A DNA stretch of 64,000 bases from contig NC_081142.1 of assembly GCF_958295425.1 (NCBI RefSeq), positions 14,249,321 to 14,313,320 on the forward strand, in the 5' to 3' direction. How positions within the stretch are numbered: position 1 is the stretch's first letter; the number at the start of each line of letters is the position of its first letter. Under the pieces are notes generated by a model that worked only from the letters and a program-made list of their open reading frames with translations, ran no database searches and was not told the origin of the DNA. Source of the DNA: Solea solea. Taxonomy: Eukaryota > Chordata > Actinopteri > Pleuronectiformes > Soleidae. Made by a program: the position numbers and the translations under genes. Shown one piece after another: positions 1 to 12,479 of this stretch.

Positions 1-535
1 AAACTGGACTTCACATACGTCTCATTCAAGTTGTTATTTAAGCTTGACTTAACCAGGTGAAAGACCCATTGATATCAGGATCTCATTTACAAGGGTGACC
101 TGGACAAGAGGTCAGTAGCACACGTCTTAAGAAACATCCCTAATACAAGAAACAAGTAAAACAGTGGTTTAAAAGTGCAAACATGTTGACAGCTAAAGAG
201 CAGGGCGTTGATCAACGGATTTCCGTAGTCTTTCATTTAAAACGGGGGAAAAAAAGCTTCAAATTAAATTAGTTTTTTTATTTTAAATTCAGTTTGGAGA
301 TAATTCTTTTTTCGTTTTCTCTTTTCAAACAGTTCAAATTAAAGAGTGTTGAGTTGATTTGTGGAGTCGTACGTTTTAATTATTAAATAATTCACCTCCT
401 GAACTGGTCATAGTAACAAACACACACGCTCACCTCTCTACATTCCACCTTCTCACACCCTCTTGCTTTCCTTGCTCCGCAAAATGGTCTGGGAAGATTG
501 TGTGTGTGCGGGGGGGGGGGTTATTACAGTGGGAT
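1..535. other. non-coding, nothing recognised
   Basis: AT-rich unique sequence with a G10 run (511-520). I see no gene, and the short open frames lack coding character. Confidence 0.5.
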
Positions 536-538
536 TAG

Positions 539-1298
539 GGCCGTTTCTCAATATCCATACTTGTGCGTACTGGTGCGTACTTGCGTACTCCCGTACTTGT
601 GAAAACGTCATCAGCCTCAGTCCAAGTGCTGTTCCAATTCTCAAGTAAGCGAACAGCGAGGACGGTTCTCAAACCCGGAAGTGTTCTCGCTCCGCCCATT
701 TTTACCAAGTATGCATCGGAGGTGACTTAAGCGTACTTGCGATGGCCATGTATCCCAGAATACATTTCGGCGGAGCATAGCAGCAAATAATAGAAATATA
801 AATCTGAAATAAATATTTTTCTGTGTCCAGGAACAAAGTTTTAACATCATTTGAGGCGAGAAATTAGTCATTTAGAATTCAAACATGTGGTTTGTGTATG
901 AAGATATGACGTATTTATAGTTTGGCAATGCTGTAACATATCTATTTTCCACATTGTATTATTTGTATTGTATATTTTAATAGAAATAAATTAATAAATG
1001 AAGTTAAATATTTAAAATGTAAAAATAATAACAACATATATATGCATTTATTAAAAGTATTTCATATGTTCATTTATCAACACCGTAGGTGGCGGTAATG
1101 AGGCTGCAGCACTTGGCACCAGCCACCATTCAAACAGCAGAACAATACATACATACTTGCATACTTGAGTATTGAGAAACAACCACATACTTGTGTACTC
1201 CCGTACTTGGGAAGTATATACTCCCAGCGTACTTCTCAAGTATATACTTCCCAAGTAAGAAAGTACATACTTGCTTACTTGAGTATTGAGAAACGGCC
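539..1298. mobile_element. non-autonomous DNA transposon with terminal inverted repeats
   Basis: The ends are inverted copies of GGCCGTTTCTCAATA (539-553 and 1284-1298), flanked on both sides by TAG (536-538, 1299-1301), a possible 3-bp target duplication. If the end is instead read as TAGG, a hAT-type assignment with a decayed 8-bp duplication is possible. Subterminal regions carry many GTACTTG/CAAGTAC motifs in both directions. A second near copy of the terminus lies internally around 1161-1187. No transposase frame is present. Confidence 0.7.
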
Positions 1299-1301
1299 TA
1301 G

Positions 1302-4300
1302 GACTCAGCCGGCTTTAATTCCACTTCCTGAAATGAGATCCATGCCGTAGCCAAAGAGGAGCGCACACACACACACAGACGCAGTCCTCTATTTCTATCA
1401 GTGTTTGTGTGACAGAAGAGCATGCAGGCTGCATGTCAGATGATGACCGATCAGATATTTAAAAATTAACACATTTGCCTTTGATTGGTAGCAAAAAATA
1501 ATTTCGACCACAAATTTAACATTTTGTAAACCCTTGGTCCTGAAAGCATCCACATTACTTCTGAAATATGCATCCGTCTTTTTCCTTTTACTGTTTGTTT
1601 TATTACAGACAAAACAGAAATAGAGGGGAGTTTAAAACGGTTTGACAGCACAGTAAAAAAAAAAAATTACTTAAATTGCCATTATGATTTGATGGTCTGT
1701 CGATAGCAGCCGTTTGCGAACGGTAATATTTCTAATAGTTTTAGTAGCTTTAAAAACTGACAGAGACGCTGAGATGAGGAATGGTGGAGCACTAATCACT
1801 TACAATAAAAACCAGCTTGGCTTAATTATTCATGATGGAAATAAAAATCAAAATAAACTAAATGCAGTGCAAAGACAATGTTATTGGAGGACATAGAAAT
1901 ACAAGGATTTTGGGGGGTAAAACATGTATACAAAATACATTTGTGAGAGAGTGGGGTGTGGACACATGAAGACAGTTCTCATGTGGTCAACATGTGGACT
2001 TTTACTGCCCCCTAGTGGCAACATGTACACAGAGGGGCAGCTGACATTTTAGGACCCGATCATGTGTGAATGTGTGTTTTGAAACGACGGAGGTTGTAAT
2101 TAACAGCATTGATGTGGACATGAGAGGAACAGGAGACACCTGTGACTGTTGTTCACCTGACGAATCCAAGAACATGTTTCTAGTCTGACTTTTGCTTCAG
2201 AAAGAACTGATGTTCTTGTTTTTTTTCCCCTCATTTATTTTATTGTGTGGTGCATGAAAGCGCCTGTGTGGTGCCTTCATTCACCACAGTGCAGGGACAA
2301 TGACAGAACTGCATGTGCTACTTACATTTTACCACAGCACAATGGAGACGGGAGGCGGCAAAAATATAAAACATGGGGATAAAGCTCACAAGGTCAGCTG
2401 GGGGAAGAAAAAAAGAAAAAAGGGTACATTTATACGACACAGGAAAGGACAGAGGTGCAGAGAAAAGAGAAAGCCAAAAAACTAAACGAGGGAGCAGACC
2501 TGAACATTTGCTGTTTAAGGGATTTATACGTGATATAGTGCAAGACACAGGTCTCACATTCACTTATTCATTAATTCATTCTTCCACTTAGGGGTATTAC
2601 TGCATGAATGAGCAGATGCAGGAGTTTCTTGTTTAATTTTGCAGAAAGGTGAATAAAAAGTGTCCAAAAAAAGCTCTGAGATGTCGGGGGGGGAAAAAAG
2701 AGCTGAACTGATTCTGCTGCCATTACAGTACAGTGAGTGTTGACTGGTGTTGGATTATGGCACATGGATTATTCTGCTTGAGACAAACACGACCCCATTA
2801 CAATTGCTTTTATAAAGTTATACCTGTAAGAATACAGGTTTAATCTGTGTGGACTTCAAGAGAAATGTGCTGATCCTCAACGGGTTTCCCTCATTATCAC
2901 CTATTCTGAAGTGTAAATCAAAATTAAAACTCCTGCTGAAGCTTGTTTAAATATTCTTTCTAGACGATCACACAAGTCCACGTCTACACTGTGCACTAGG
3001 TTTTGAAAAGCCGCTGGGGGACTCGTCACAGCCATTGTGGTTCCTCTCCACTGAGGCTTCCAGCCGTCTTCTCCTCTGCCTGCGCGCTCTCCAGTTCAAA
3101 ACAGCTGGGATGAGACTGGCGGTGACTGGAGGCCTGATTAGATGCCGGGGTTGCCAGATTGAGCTGTGAAGTATGGGGGCAGAGAGCAAAGCCAACAGAA
3201 AACCTCTGCTTACTGGGCCAAAGAGCAGCTATAGCTCTGGAGTATCCATGTTGGCAGGAGAGGAAGCAGAGCTGCCTGAATCTGTGGATACTTCTGTTAA
3301 TATGTGATCATCTACAGCTCCGCTCACACGGCTGCAAATATTACCTCAGGAGTTGGGAAGTGTGTGTGTGTGTGTGTGTGACTGGACTCGGTCTTCTTCA
3401 AATGCACAAACAATGTCTGTACCAGGCACAAACAAAGCAGAGTGGCGTCATGTTGTTGTTTTGCAAACAGAAGTTTGCAGAGATCACCTGCAACCAGGCT
3501 GTCCATCTTAACTGACACCAAAAGACTGTCAATTTCTATAGGTCTTCTATGGTTCATAGCAAAGTGTGACCAGCAGCTTAAATCTTTAATAAGTGACAGA
3601 CATATTTTCAGAACTCTGATGGTCTAACTTCCCTCGCTCAGAGACTTTCACCCATTTCTGCTGCAACATCTCTACATGGGAAGACTCTCATTGCTGCTGA
3701 ATGGCATCTGCTTCAGCTTTTTATGCAAGTTTCTAAGTACATTTCACATCTTTGCTTGATATAAACAGTCATTTCTCCTCCAGTGAAAACAAAAACAAAT
3801 AAGCTTTGCTAAACAACAATTGTTCAACTGTGTTGCTGCGACTCCACAGTATCTTTGGCAACAAAGCAACCAACTGTAAACAATCTGCTCCCTAATCACT
3901 AAATATAATGTACGACTGTTGCGTAATTTAATCAATTTCCCATCATGCAGAACAGACCGGAGAGGAACTCTCGTTTGATTATAAAGACATTACATAGGAT
4001 ATGTTTCCACACAGAGCTCTACCAGCTGTGATCTAAGCAACATTCAGGAAATCATGCCGCTATTAAGCTCAACACTTTGTCTAAAACACTTTGAATGCTC
4101 AGGAACAAAAGGGCAGTTAAAAAATTAAGCCATGTTCTTTGAAAAAGGCAGAAACTGTGAGTTTTGGCAATGGATTTTTTTTCCACGACAGCTGTTTTAA
4201 CATCTTTCCAATGGGATGTTAAATTAACGTTTCCTTTAGAACAGAGAAGACACACGTGCTGGTACTAGATTCTTCATATGGTAAAGTGGAGGAACATGAA

Positions 4301-5200
4301 AAAACGGGAAAAATTACATGAGAAACGAAGCTTTAAATTCACCTCAACACACAACTCCTGGTTTTTGAAAATGACTAAAGTGGCAGCACTTCCCTCCTCG
4401 TTCACAGCTCCAAGGTGTGAGACGTATATTTCGCATTAATCCCCATTAATCAATGAATTGTAGTTGTAGCTCCTCCAACACAGGCTTGAAGGGCTGAATA
4501 ATTATTAGAGAGAAATAAGCTGTGGACAAGTTTAAAAAGCCCATGATGATAAAACTCGGCGCTTGCCTTGACACGGACCATGCAAACTTATTTTCTGTGA
4601 CACTGTGGTTAAAAAAAAAAAAAACCCATACACTGCTTTTATAAACAAGTTTAATAAGTTAATCTCCACTTTAAATGTTAAATTAAAGTAGCAGCTGTTG
4701 AGTGCAGTTGAAAAGACACATTGTGATTCAGGTCGCTGCACGACTCTGCATCATTTACAGCCATAATGATGAGGGTTATTTGGATTGTATCACCAAGGCC
4801 CCTTCGTGAATCAATTAAGAGAGGTTTCTTTCTGCATAACAAATCTGAAGGTAACGTCTGTTAGAGCAGTTTCACCTTTTTTATTTGCAAACAACTCGAG
4901 GTTCAAAAATCCAAATGATTAGTAACACATGCTGACAAACATGCTAAACATTTATTATATAAATGTTTTTTATATAAATTATATTTTCCTGTCATATTTT
5001 TAAAGAAACATTGCACTCACAGAAGCATGGGGTCATTTCATTAGATCACCCACACATAAGATAGTGGTTTCACTGATCATAAAACCATTAGATAGTAAAG
5101 TACAAAATGTGAGATACATGTAAAATTGCAGTATTGTTGCCGGAAATCATATGGTGGTGGTTTGATTTTCAATATTCTCCTCTGGGGGTGAAACCATTCC
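1302..5200. other. non-coding interval, mostly unique
   Basis: I see no exon with coding character. It contains a short (TG)10 at 3361-3380, A-runs near 1655, 2405 and 4610, and a G8 run near 2685. One gene-like feature, a 118-codon open frame at 3159-3515, reads through the TG repeat and resembles nothing I know. Confidence 0.45.
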
Positions 5201-5204
5201 TCAA

Positions 5205-5532
5205 TAACCGATTATTAAATTCATCATCAACTATTTTGACTATCGATTAATCGGTGTTTGAGCAACTAAAACAAGTTTTCTGATTTTTCAGCTCCTTTAA
5301 ATGTGAATATCTTACGGTTTCTTTGCTCCACATAACAAAGAAATCATTCAAACTGAATCTTTTTTTTTTGGTTTTCGGACAAAACAAGACATTTGAGAAC
5401 ATCATCCTTTCCGGGTTTGACAAACACTGATCAACACGTTCTGACATTTTATGGACCAAAGATTACGCGATTCATCGAGAAAGTTATTGACAGATGAATC
5501 GATTATGAAGATAATTGTTAGTTGCAGCCCTG
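5205..5532. mobile_element. hAT-like non-autonomous element fragment (CAGGGCTGCAACTAA family)
   Basis: The right end reads TTAGTTGCAGCCCTG, and both ends carry CGATTAATCG-type runs (ATCGATTAATCGG near 5242; GAATCGATTATGAAG near 5496). Inside are TGACATTTTATGGACCAAA and ACAAAACAAGACATTTGAGAAC motifs. This layout is that of a very common fish repeat. The left terminus is decayed. Confidence 0.65.
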
Positions 5533-5539
5533 TTCTCCT

Positions 5540-7845
5540 CCGCGTGTATACTCGGACTCTGCAAGTTATCCCAATTGCCCGTCTTGGACTGCGCCCTTAG
5601 CTAAACGGTGCATGTTTAGGGGCTAAGATTTGAATTGTGGTAAGGTTAAGGTAAAAGTGTCAGGCTATGAGGTGGTAGACAAGTAACAATTACTGCTTTG
5701 ACCTTTGCATGAATAAAATCCAAAAAGAACAAGGTCGATTACGGTGCCGTTCACCACATCACATGAAAATCAAAACCATGTCATTTCACAGTACTTTTTC
5801 CCCCATAACCTTCAAAACGGGAGTCTGCCTTATTTCAGGAAAGGGGCTTTTAAAGAAATGCTTACATGCAGATTATTGGCATATTGCAGATAACTTCCTC
5901 CGGGGCTCTTGTAAGCCTCTACATTGGTTGCAGGTTTGACATTTGTCCTGACTACTGAAATGTGTCCAAATGAACGCAGTCATGTTGCAAATCAACATTT
6001 GAAGTTGACAGTTTCTGTGGAACGAGCCCAAGGTCATCATTGTGAGGTAAGTGGGTTTTGGTACAAAGAAATATCGATACGTAGGCTGCAGAGAACAAAA
6101 CCCACGAGGGGGATTAGGTCTCATTGTGCATGTCTCTCACATTTGAGCGGCAGCTGCTGTAGAAACACAGGCATCAGTAATGGTTGGAAACCTTAAGAAA
6201 CAGCCTGCTTATCTAAATGTAAAGGGTGTTTTGTTACCGCTAGAGGCGGCAGTGATAAAACAGCAGAGATATAGAGTACTGGAAAACTTTTATAAATCTG
6301 CTCAAGGAGAAAGTTCTTTTGCACCTAAACTACACCAAACTTTTAGTTTAAAAAGATCCTTCCTTAGCTTTTTATTCGTTCTCGTGTGTAGTGGTAATAC
6401 AAGTGGCTGCTTTGTTTTGTTGACCTCCGGCTATTCTCTCTTTGCTGCGGCGTCGTAGAAGTTTACTTCGGGGTGTTATTACACTGTGACATTACAGTTG
6501 GGGCGTGGTTGCAGGTGCAACATAAAACCCCAGCTTTGCCAGAGGGGACGCGAGCGCGCGGCGAAACAGCTTCTTCGGCCTGATATTAAAAAAGCTTTAT
6601 GTACTGACCTTTAAGTCTTAAACCTCAGTGTTTGTGACAGTGTGTGCACGGAGCGACCCTGCTGCGTGCGGTGGCCGGACGTGAAGAAGTGTAATCCTAA
6701 TCTCTTCAGACATTAGCTACGGCTACGGAAAGGCGTTTCTTTCACGCGGACGGCGATGAGTGGCGTCCCCGTTTAATGCTACCAGGGACGACCAGCCAAT
6801 TATGTTGTCTTCCCTCTCAAGTCCATTAATCACCTCATTACAAAGGCCTTCTTTGCTTTAAGGAGAGTTCTGTCCTGCTATCACACTTGATTACATTAAA
6901 GCTTAATTAAGAATTATGTCCTAACATCTTGGTTTTAATTACATGAATGTGTGGCTCCATTCGTTAAAGTAACTGCAGAGTTCCGTGCTAACGCACAAAC
7001 CGCTGCAGAGCTGGACCGTCACACGCTCCAACCATAAGTTGAAGTAATGAACTAATGAAGCCTCCCAGGCCCCTTTTTTTTTTGTAATAGATTTCACCGT
7101 ATGCATTTAAAAATGAAGGGGCTGTGAGGTATTTATGTCACCTTACAAGGCCGTCACTTCATCACATCCCTCCTCAGGCAAGAGTATAATTCACTGACAT
7201 TCAGGGCGGAGATACTTTGAGCACAACACGCGGGGATGTTCATTGCCGCTTCCTCGGCTTTGTGTTGAGCGGTGAGGGTAAGAGCCGTTACTCACACGGA
7301 GGAACATAAGGATCCTGCATCTTTGTTGTCAAAGTTTTAGACGCTTGTTTTTGCGGGCAACACATTCTTAGTCTGACTAACTCTTGGGTTTAGTTGCATT
7401 CACGTGGAAGACCGAGCAATGATCTTTTTGTGACGGGCAAGCAGGGGGAATTTCTGGAAGTGTTGTGACAGCGCCACATGGGGAAGTTCACCGCAGGAAA
7501 TGTACTAACCCTTTAACACCTTATTTTAACCATAAAAGAGGCCAGAAAAGGTCCTGTGAGTAAGTGCTTTTGCCCAGTTTTCCAGAAGAGCTTTCAATGT
7601 CTGGCAGTTATTTACAGTTTACGGCATGTGTTCCAAAAAAAGTGGAAACTATGTACAAGCATTTTTCCAACTGCCTCAGTTGACAAGGTCTGACAAAGAC
7701 GCTGATTCTCACAAACCTCTGTGTAATTAACGGCGAAATTAATTAATTAAGATTTTTACATTTCCTGTATGTAAAAATCACCATTCCCTCTCATGTCGTG
7801 AATCATATCGCTATTCCTGTCAAAATAATCGCAATTATATTATAT
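5540..7845. other. non-coding interval with AT-rich homeobox-site-like stretch
   Basis: No coding exon recognised. 6500-6690 is CpG-rich. 6790-6975 has closely spaced TTAAT/ATTAA motifs (CATTAATCACCTCATTA, GCTTAATTAAGAATTA) and looks unique, like many vertebrate conserved non-coding elements. Conservation cannot be tested here. Confidence 0.3.
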
Positions 7846-7848
7846 ACA

Positions 7849-7888
<40 letters not shown>
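7849..7888. repeat. (TA)n microsatellite
   Basis: About 20 TA units without interruption. Confidence 0.95.
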
Positions 7889-7891
<3 letters not shown>

Positions 7892-8622
7892 TATTTCTTC
7901 AAAATTGCAGGGGATTACTGGCAGGGGAAAGGGAGGAGGACAGAGGACAGAGCTGAGTCTTATCACAGCAGCAGGGAAATAAAGAGGGGGGAAGTGTCCA
8001 CAAACTAAACCCTCCGTGACACTGCACACCAACCACAAACAGGATTGTGAAGAAAATGCCACCACCAGGAAAGAAGACTGGCCCCTAAGCTCACAGCACC
8101 TGTCCAACAGAGAGGGACAAATCAGCAGCCATGCCACATGGCAACCATGTATGAGACGGCAAAAATAATAAGCACAGCACAACAAAGCAAACTGCAAATA
8201 CAATAAAGCAATATGTGAATAATGAGGTGAAACCAAAACCAACCACAGCTAATCCAAATAGTTAAAACAATCAACACACTTGGCAATTTACGGAAACTAA
8301 ACAAACTAACCTTAATTTACAACAAATACACAAAAATGTAGAAAAAAAGCACAACAAGGAAAATGATCAGGGCCAAAACAGCAGCCAAATCCAGGGCTGC
8401 ACCATCACCAGAGACTCTAAACCCGAGACCAGAGACTACCAAACCAAAGCAGGCATATAATCATGGAATTTAATTGAAATTTTAATTATTAATAATTGTA
8501 AATTGAGTGATTAACAATCTACAGTTGTGTTCACTTACACTCCACAAGCAACCACAGGATAAAAGAGTTTAACCACACAGTGCAGCAGAGAGCGCACCGC
8601 AACAATCCACCGGGAGCTCAGT

Positions 8623-8668
8623 GACGGACTGACGGACAGACGGACGGACAGACAGACAGACAGACGGG
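8623..8668. repeat. (GACA/GACG)n tetranucleotide repeat
   Basis: Eleven imperfect GAC(A/G/T) units immediately downstream (minus strand) of the candidate splice donor at 8688. Confidence 0.85.
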
Positions 8669-8687
8669 CAAGAAAACGCAGACCTAC

Positions 8688-8765
8688 CTTCAGGATACGA
8701 CACTGAACCCAGGAGAAGCTCGAGCGGAGACACAGCCACCACCGGACCACTGATCATCAGCCACG
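8688..8765 (-). other. candidate exon of an unknown minus-strand transcript
   Basis: 78 nt bounded by TTGCAG acceptor (8767-8766) and a strong donor GAAG|GTAGGT (8688/8687). Upstream, a second donor CACAG|GTAAAC ends at 8836, leaving a 70-nt putative intron. The segment 8688-8960 is GC-rich with many CpGs, unlike its flanks, as for a first exon or promoter. No protein family is recognised, and all of this may be chance. Confidence 0.22.
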
Positions 8766-9006
8766 CTGCAACAAGTGGAGAACACGTTATCAATGCGCAC
8801 TTTGCGCACGCAGGAGACGGGAAAGGTGCGTTTACCTGTGCCGCAAACACGTGGGCAGACCACGCCACACAACCGTTGACAGGAGAAAGGAAGCGGAAGG
8901 AGAAGGAGAGCGCAATTACCACACCTGTATATGTACCTGCGCACGACACCGCCCAGCAATCAGTGAGATCACTGCGCCAGCTGACCACATCTCCATTGAT
9001 ACTACT

Positions 9007-9485
9007 TTCTTTCAGTCTTGTACAAGTATCAAGTGTCTTGACTTTGGTAGAAGTTGAAGTCACTTTTTTTTCAGAATATTACTTAAGTAAAAGTCTTAAA
9101 GTATATGACATTATATATATATAATGTTAACTTACTTAAGTATCAAAAGTCATTTTCTGATATAGAATCTACTAAAGTTGTAGAAGTGAAAGTGAGGCAT
9201 TAGGATTGAACCATGGTAGCTCAGTGGTAGGGCAAGTTGTCTTTCAACAGGAAGGTTGTGGGTTCACTTCCTGGCTCTGCTAGTCTATATGTGTCCTTGA
9301 GCAAGACACTTAACCCCATGTTGCATTGTGTGAATGGCAAAACTGTCGTGTGAAGCAGCTCATCAAGACTAGAAAAGCTCTATATAAATACAGACCTTTA
9401 CCAACTCTTCTTCTGATTTTATTTGGTAGTAACGAGGAACAAAGACAGTGGCGTACAGTAACAAAGTATCTGTACTTACATAACA
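9007..9485. mobile_element. hAT-like repeat fragments flanking a SINE
   Basis: Left part (9007-9192) has TATTACTTAAGTAAAAGTC and CTTACTTAAGTATCAAAAGT motifs. The right part (9447-9485) reads CAGTGGCGTACAGTAACAAA then GTATCTGTACTT. Both resemble parts of one widespread fish repeat with ACTTAAGTA-rich arms. The SINE at 9205-9403 sits between them. Confidence 0.45.
9205..9403 (+). mobile_element. tRNA-derived SINE, copy 1
   Basis: It has a pol III A box (TAGCTCAGTGGTAGG, 9216-9230) and B box (GGTTCACTTCC). The body carries the fish SINE motif TGTCCTTGAGCAAGACACTTAACC and the tail AGAAAAGCTCTATATAAATAC. Orientation is plus. Confidence 0.75.
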
Positions 9486-9489
9486 ACAC

Positions 9490-11590
9490 TGCTTTCTTTC
9501 ACAGTGTTGATATGAGGTTCAATGAGTGTAATTCACTTGTGACATTAATGCACAAATCAAAAGATTCTGAATCATAAGCTATGTGTGAAAAATGTGTTCA
9601 TACTGACAGAAAAGTGTTTGGAGCTGACAACTCGATCACTGGTTGTTAACTGGTGTAGCCGTGCTGGAGTGCACCATAACATTTGTGCCGTTATATAAAA
9701 TAAAGTGACTGTCAAACTTGAACAGCTTGTGCTGCATCCTGTGTATGTCTTCATATCCAGTTGGACGATAAACATCTCCATTTGAGGATGAGATGCTGAG
9801 AATGTGGTTTCATTTACTTAACACGACGAAATTGAGCACTACTTGTGCTCAATTTGGAGAATTTCAGTGGTCAGGAAATGGCATTTATGACTGATTATTT
9901 GTTATTGTAGATGTAAATGTTTTGGTTCCTGTTTTTTAAGCTCAGTGTTTAACTTTGTTTTTCTTGTTTTGAAACTGTCACCCACCAAACCGCAACTACG
10001 CTGACTACTCTCCACCCATTTGTACATTTTAATGTGAAGAGGAATCCCAACTGTCATAGTTCCCTCCTCAGAGAAGAAAGTTTCCAGTCTGATAAAGTCT
10101 GGTCTTTCTCATAAAAACCTCCCAGATGTTTATCTTGATAAACATTTCAAGATTTGTTACCAAAAAAGAAGTTTTTGAAGTTTTATGTCTTAAAAGATCC
10201 ATAAACAAACTCCCCAAACTTATGCATTTTGAAATGTGTTTGCAACAGAGGGGTGCTGTGTTACTTTTACTTAGCAAAAGAAATAAGTCTGTTCACTGAA
10301 GTGGGTGGAGATAATAACAAGAGTGTTGGATGTGATAATGATCCACTGGATGATCTAAGCACTAGAGGGAGAGGGAGGGGCTGATGAGGACTTACCAGAG
10401 CATGATGGGTGGTTTCCTGCCAGGGTGGACTTCTGTCAGATAGACGATCAGACACAGTGAACGCCAATGTCTCACTTTTCAATTTGTGCACCAGTGGCTC
10501 ATCATCTCCTGCATAATGTCTGCAGGTGTAGCTCTCTGCACCAACAATGGCTTTGATAACAGCTGGATACAAGATCCTACATTGATTTTGTGTGCATGGA
10601 TTGGATGCTTTGTTTTTGTGACGTGACCACACATTACATTATTAATGTGTGTGTGTGTGCGTGCTTGCACTTAGATGTGAAGTTAATTTAACGTTAGAAC
10701 ATCTTAAGTAAGTCGGAGTCTTCAATCTTAGCAATTGTCACTAATCAATGGCTAATGGGTGTTTAATAGGACGAAATTAAGCCCTGTATTAAAACTCTTT
10801 TCATATGCACGTGTAAGTGTGCGGAATAACCTGTGGGTGATTAGAAAAATATAAGGAACTCTCCAGTTCATAAACATGCAGATTTTCGGATTAGGCAAAT
10901 TGGACACTCTAAATTGACCGTAGGTGTGAGTGTGAGAGTGGATGGTTGTTTGTCTCCAGCATGTTAGGTCCACATTTTCTGCATTTGCTCTTATAAGGGT
11001 TATCTCTGTTTGTCTTTTTGACTGCTAAAATGGATGGTGCCATCCTTAGATAGGGCTGCTCTGTCACTGTAAGAGGGCAGAGGCACCGTATCTGCTCCAA
11101 TGTGCGGTGGACAGCCGTCACCCTACAGTCATGACTAGAAGCTTGCAGCAGCATCCTCTGTCTGGGGGGGGTATGGGCTGGTGTGGATGTCAGGTGTCAG
11201 GTGCCTTTGGGCAGGATAACTGCATGTCTTATACCAGCACACAGACTTTTAAGGTGTTGAGCGGTCGTGCAGTCCTCTCACCACCTTCTCGCCTTCAGCG
11301 GGTCATTGCTCGACAGGTGTAAGGTCACCCGGGAAGGTGCAGCTCTGTTGTTCGGAGTGTGCTTTTCCAAGCCTGTCCCTAAAAAGGAATGACCTACCAG
11401 GCAGCAGGCAGTTTGGAATCAGATTTTCTCTCTCCTATCCAATGCTAAAACATTGGACGTGCCATACAGACATGCAGGAGGACCAGGTCTATCAGTAGGG
11501 ACATTTTCCTCAGCTAAAGGACCTTTACTGAGGTAAGATTTCACCTCTCTGCAGCCTGGGGTTGCAGTTTAACGTCATGCCCAGGACACT
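9490..11590. other. non-coding interval, nothing recognised
   Basis: Unique-looking sequence with short TG stretches (10647-10660) and a G8 run near 11164. The open frames present have no recognisable motif. Confidence 0.4.
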
Positions 11591-11595
11591 ATTTC

Positions 11596-11798
11596 AGTCA
11601 CTAGCCGCTTAGTCACCAGTTCAACTGCCTGTTACTGCAAATATCTAATCAGCCAATCACATGGTCAACATGACCCGCTTAAGATCTTAAGGTCTGAGTA
11701 TTTCACAGAGAATGGTCAGGAAAAACAAAAACTATCCAGAGAGCACTTTATTAGGTGCCCTCTCACGGTGTACCTAATAAAGTGGCTGGGGAGTGTAT
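11596..11798. mobile_element. internally deleted Tc1-like element relic
   Basis: Left part has CAGTTCAACTGCCTGTTACTGC and AATATCTAATCAGCCAATCA, right end has GTACCTAATAAAGTGGCTGG. These match the ends of a Tc1/mariner-type fish element (TIR ACTTTATTAGGTACACC). Almost all of the transposase region is missing. A short remnant resembling GTCTGAGTATTTCA and AGAGAATGGTC lies between. Confidence 0.6.
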
Positions 11799-12224
11799 AT
11801 GTTTTTGACAACTGCATGTTTCCTCATGACATTGGTGTACTAGTGCCCCCTGTTGGCTGGCAGCCGCTGGGTAAAGGCATGGGGGGGATGGAGAGATAAT
11901 CTCACCAGCTGACTCTGTTGACAATTAATCAAATGAACACTTGTCCCTCTCCTCTCAATGGGAACAAACATGTTTCCTTGTAATAATTCCCTGGCTGTTA
12001 ATGTTGACCCTCTGAAATGACACGCGCACACACCCCATCACACACACACATACACTCGCCATTTTCTCTGTGATGCAGATTTAATTTAGTTTTATTCAAA
12101 TGAAATCCCTCCTACGGCAGCGCAGGTGTGGCAAACGAGCAGAGGAGGATAATTAATGTCATTTAAAGCGTTCCCTCTCCTCTTCCATCTTAGCTTTTTT
12201 TAATTATGGGAAGGAAATCTCTCT

Positions 12225-12228
<4 letters not shown>

Positions 12229-12255
<27 letters not shown>

Positions 12256-12386
12256 GTCAAACACAAACACACAAGCACGCAAGCACATACAGACGATACT
12301 CACACAAACACCTGCATATGAAAATACTTGTGTGCTTGTATCCATTTCTAAACACTGGCAAACACAGCACAGAGAACCATGCAAAC

Positions 12387-12418
<32 letters not shown>
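12229..12418. repeat. pair of (CA)n microsatellites
   Basis: Two CA tracts of about 13 and 15 units, separated by CA-rich diverged sequence. Confidence 0.9.
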
Positions 12419-12421
<3 letters not shown>

Positions 12422-12439
12422 CGTGTACATGTATGAACA

Positions 12440-12443
12440 TATG

Positions 12444-12478
<35 letters not shown>
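12440..12478. repeat. (TA)n microsatellite
   Basis: TA/TGTA tract following the CA tracts. Confidence 0.9.

Positions 12479-12479
<1 letters not shown>

Noticed and set aside
7835..8242. 135-codon minus-strand open frame ending in an Ile-Tyr repeat
   Set aside because: The C-terminal part is a translated TA microsatellite, and the rest shows no domain.
9216..9290. possible tRNA gene from A-box and B-box motifs
   Set aside because: No cloverleaf with a paired acceptor stem can be formed. The adjoining body and tail are those of a tRNA-derived SINE, and related copies are present at 14807 and 33352.
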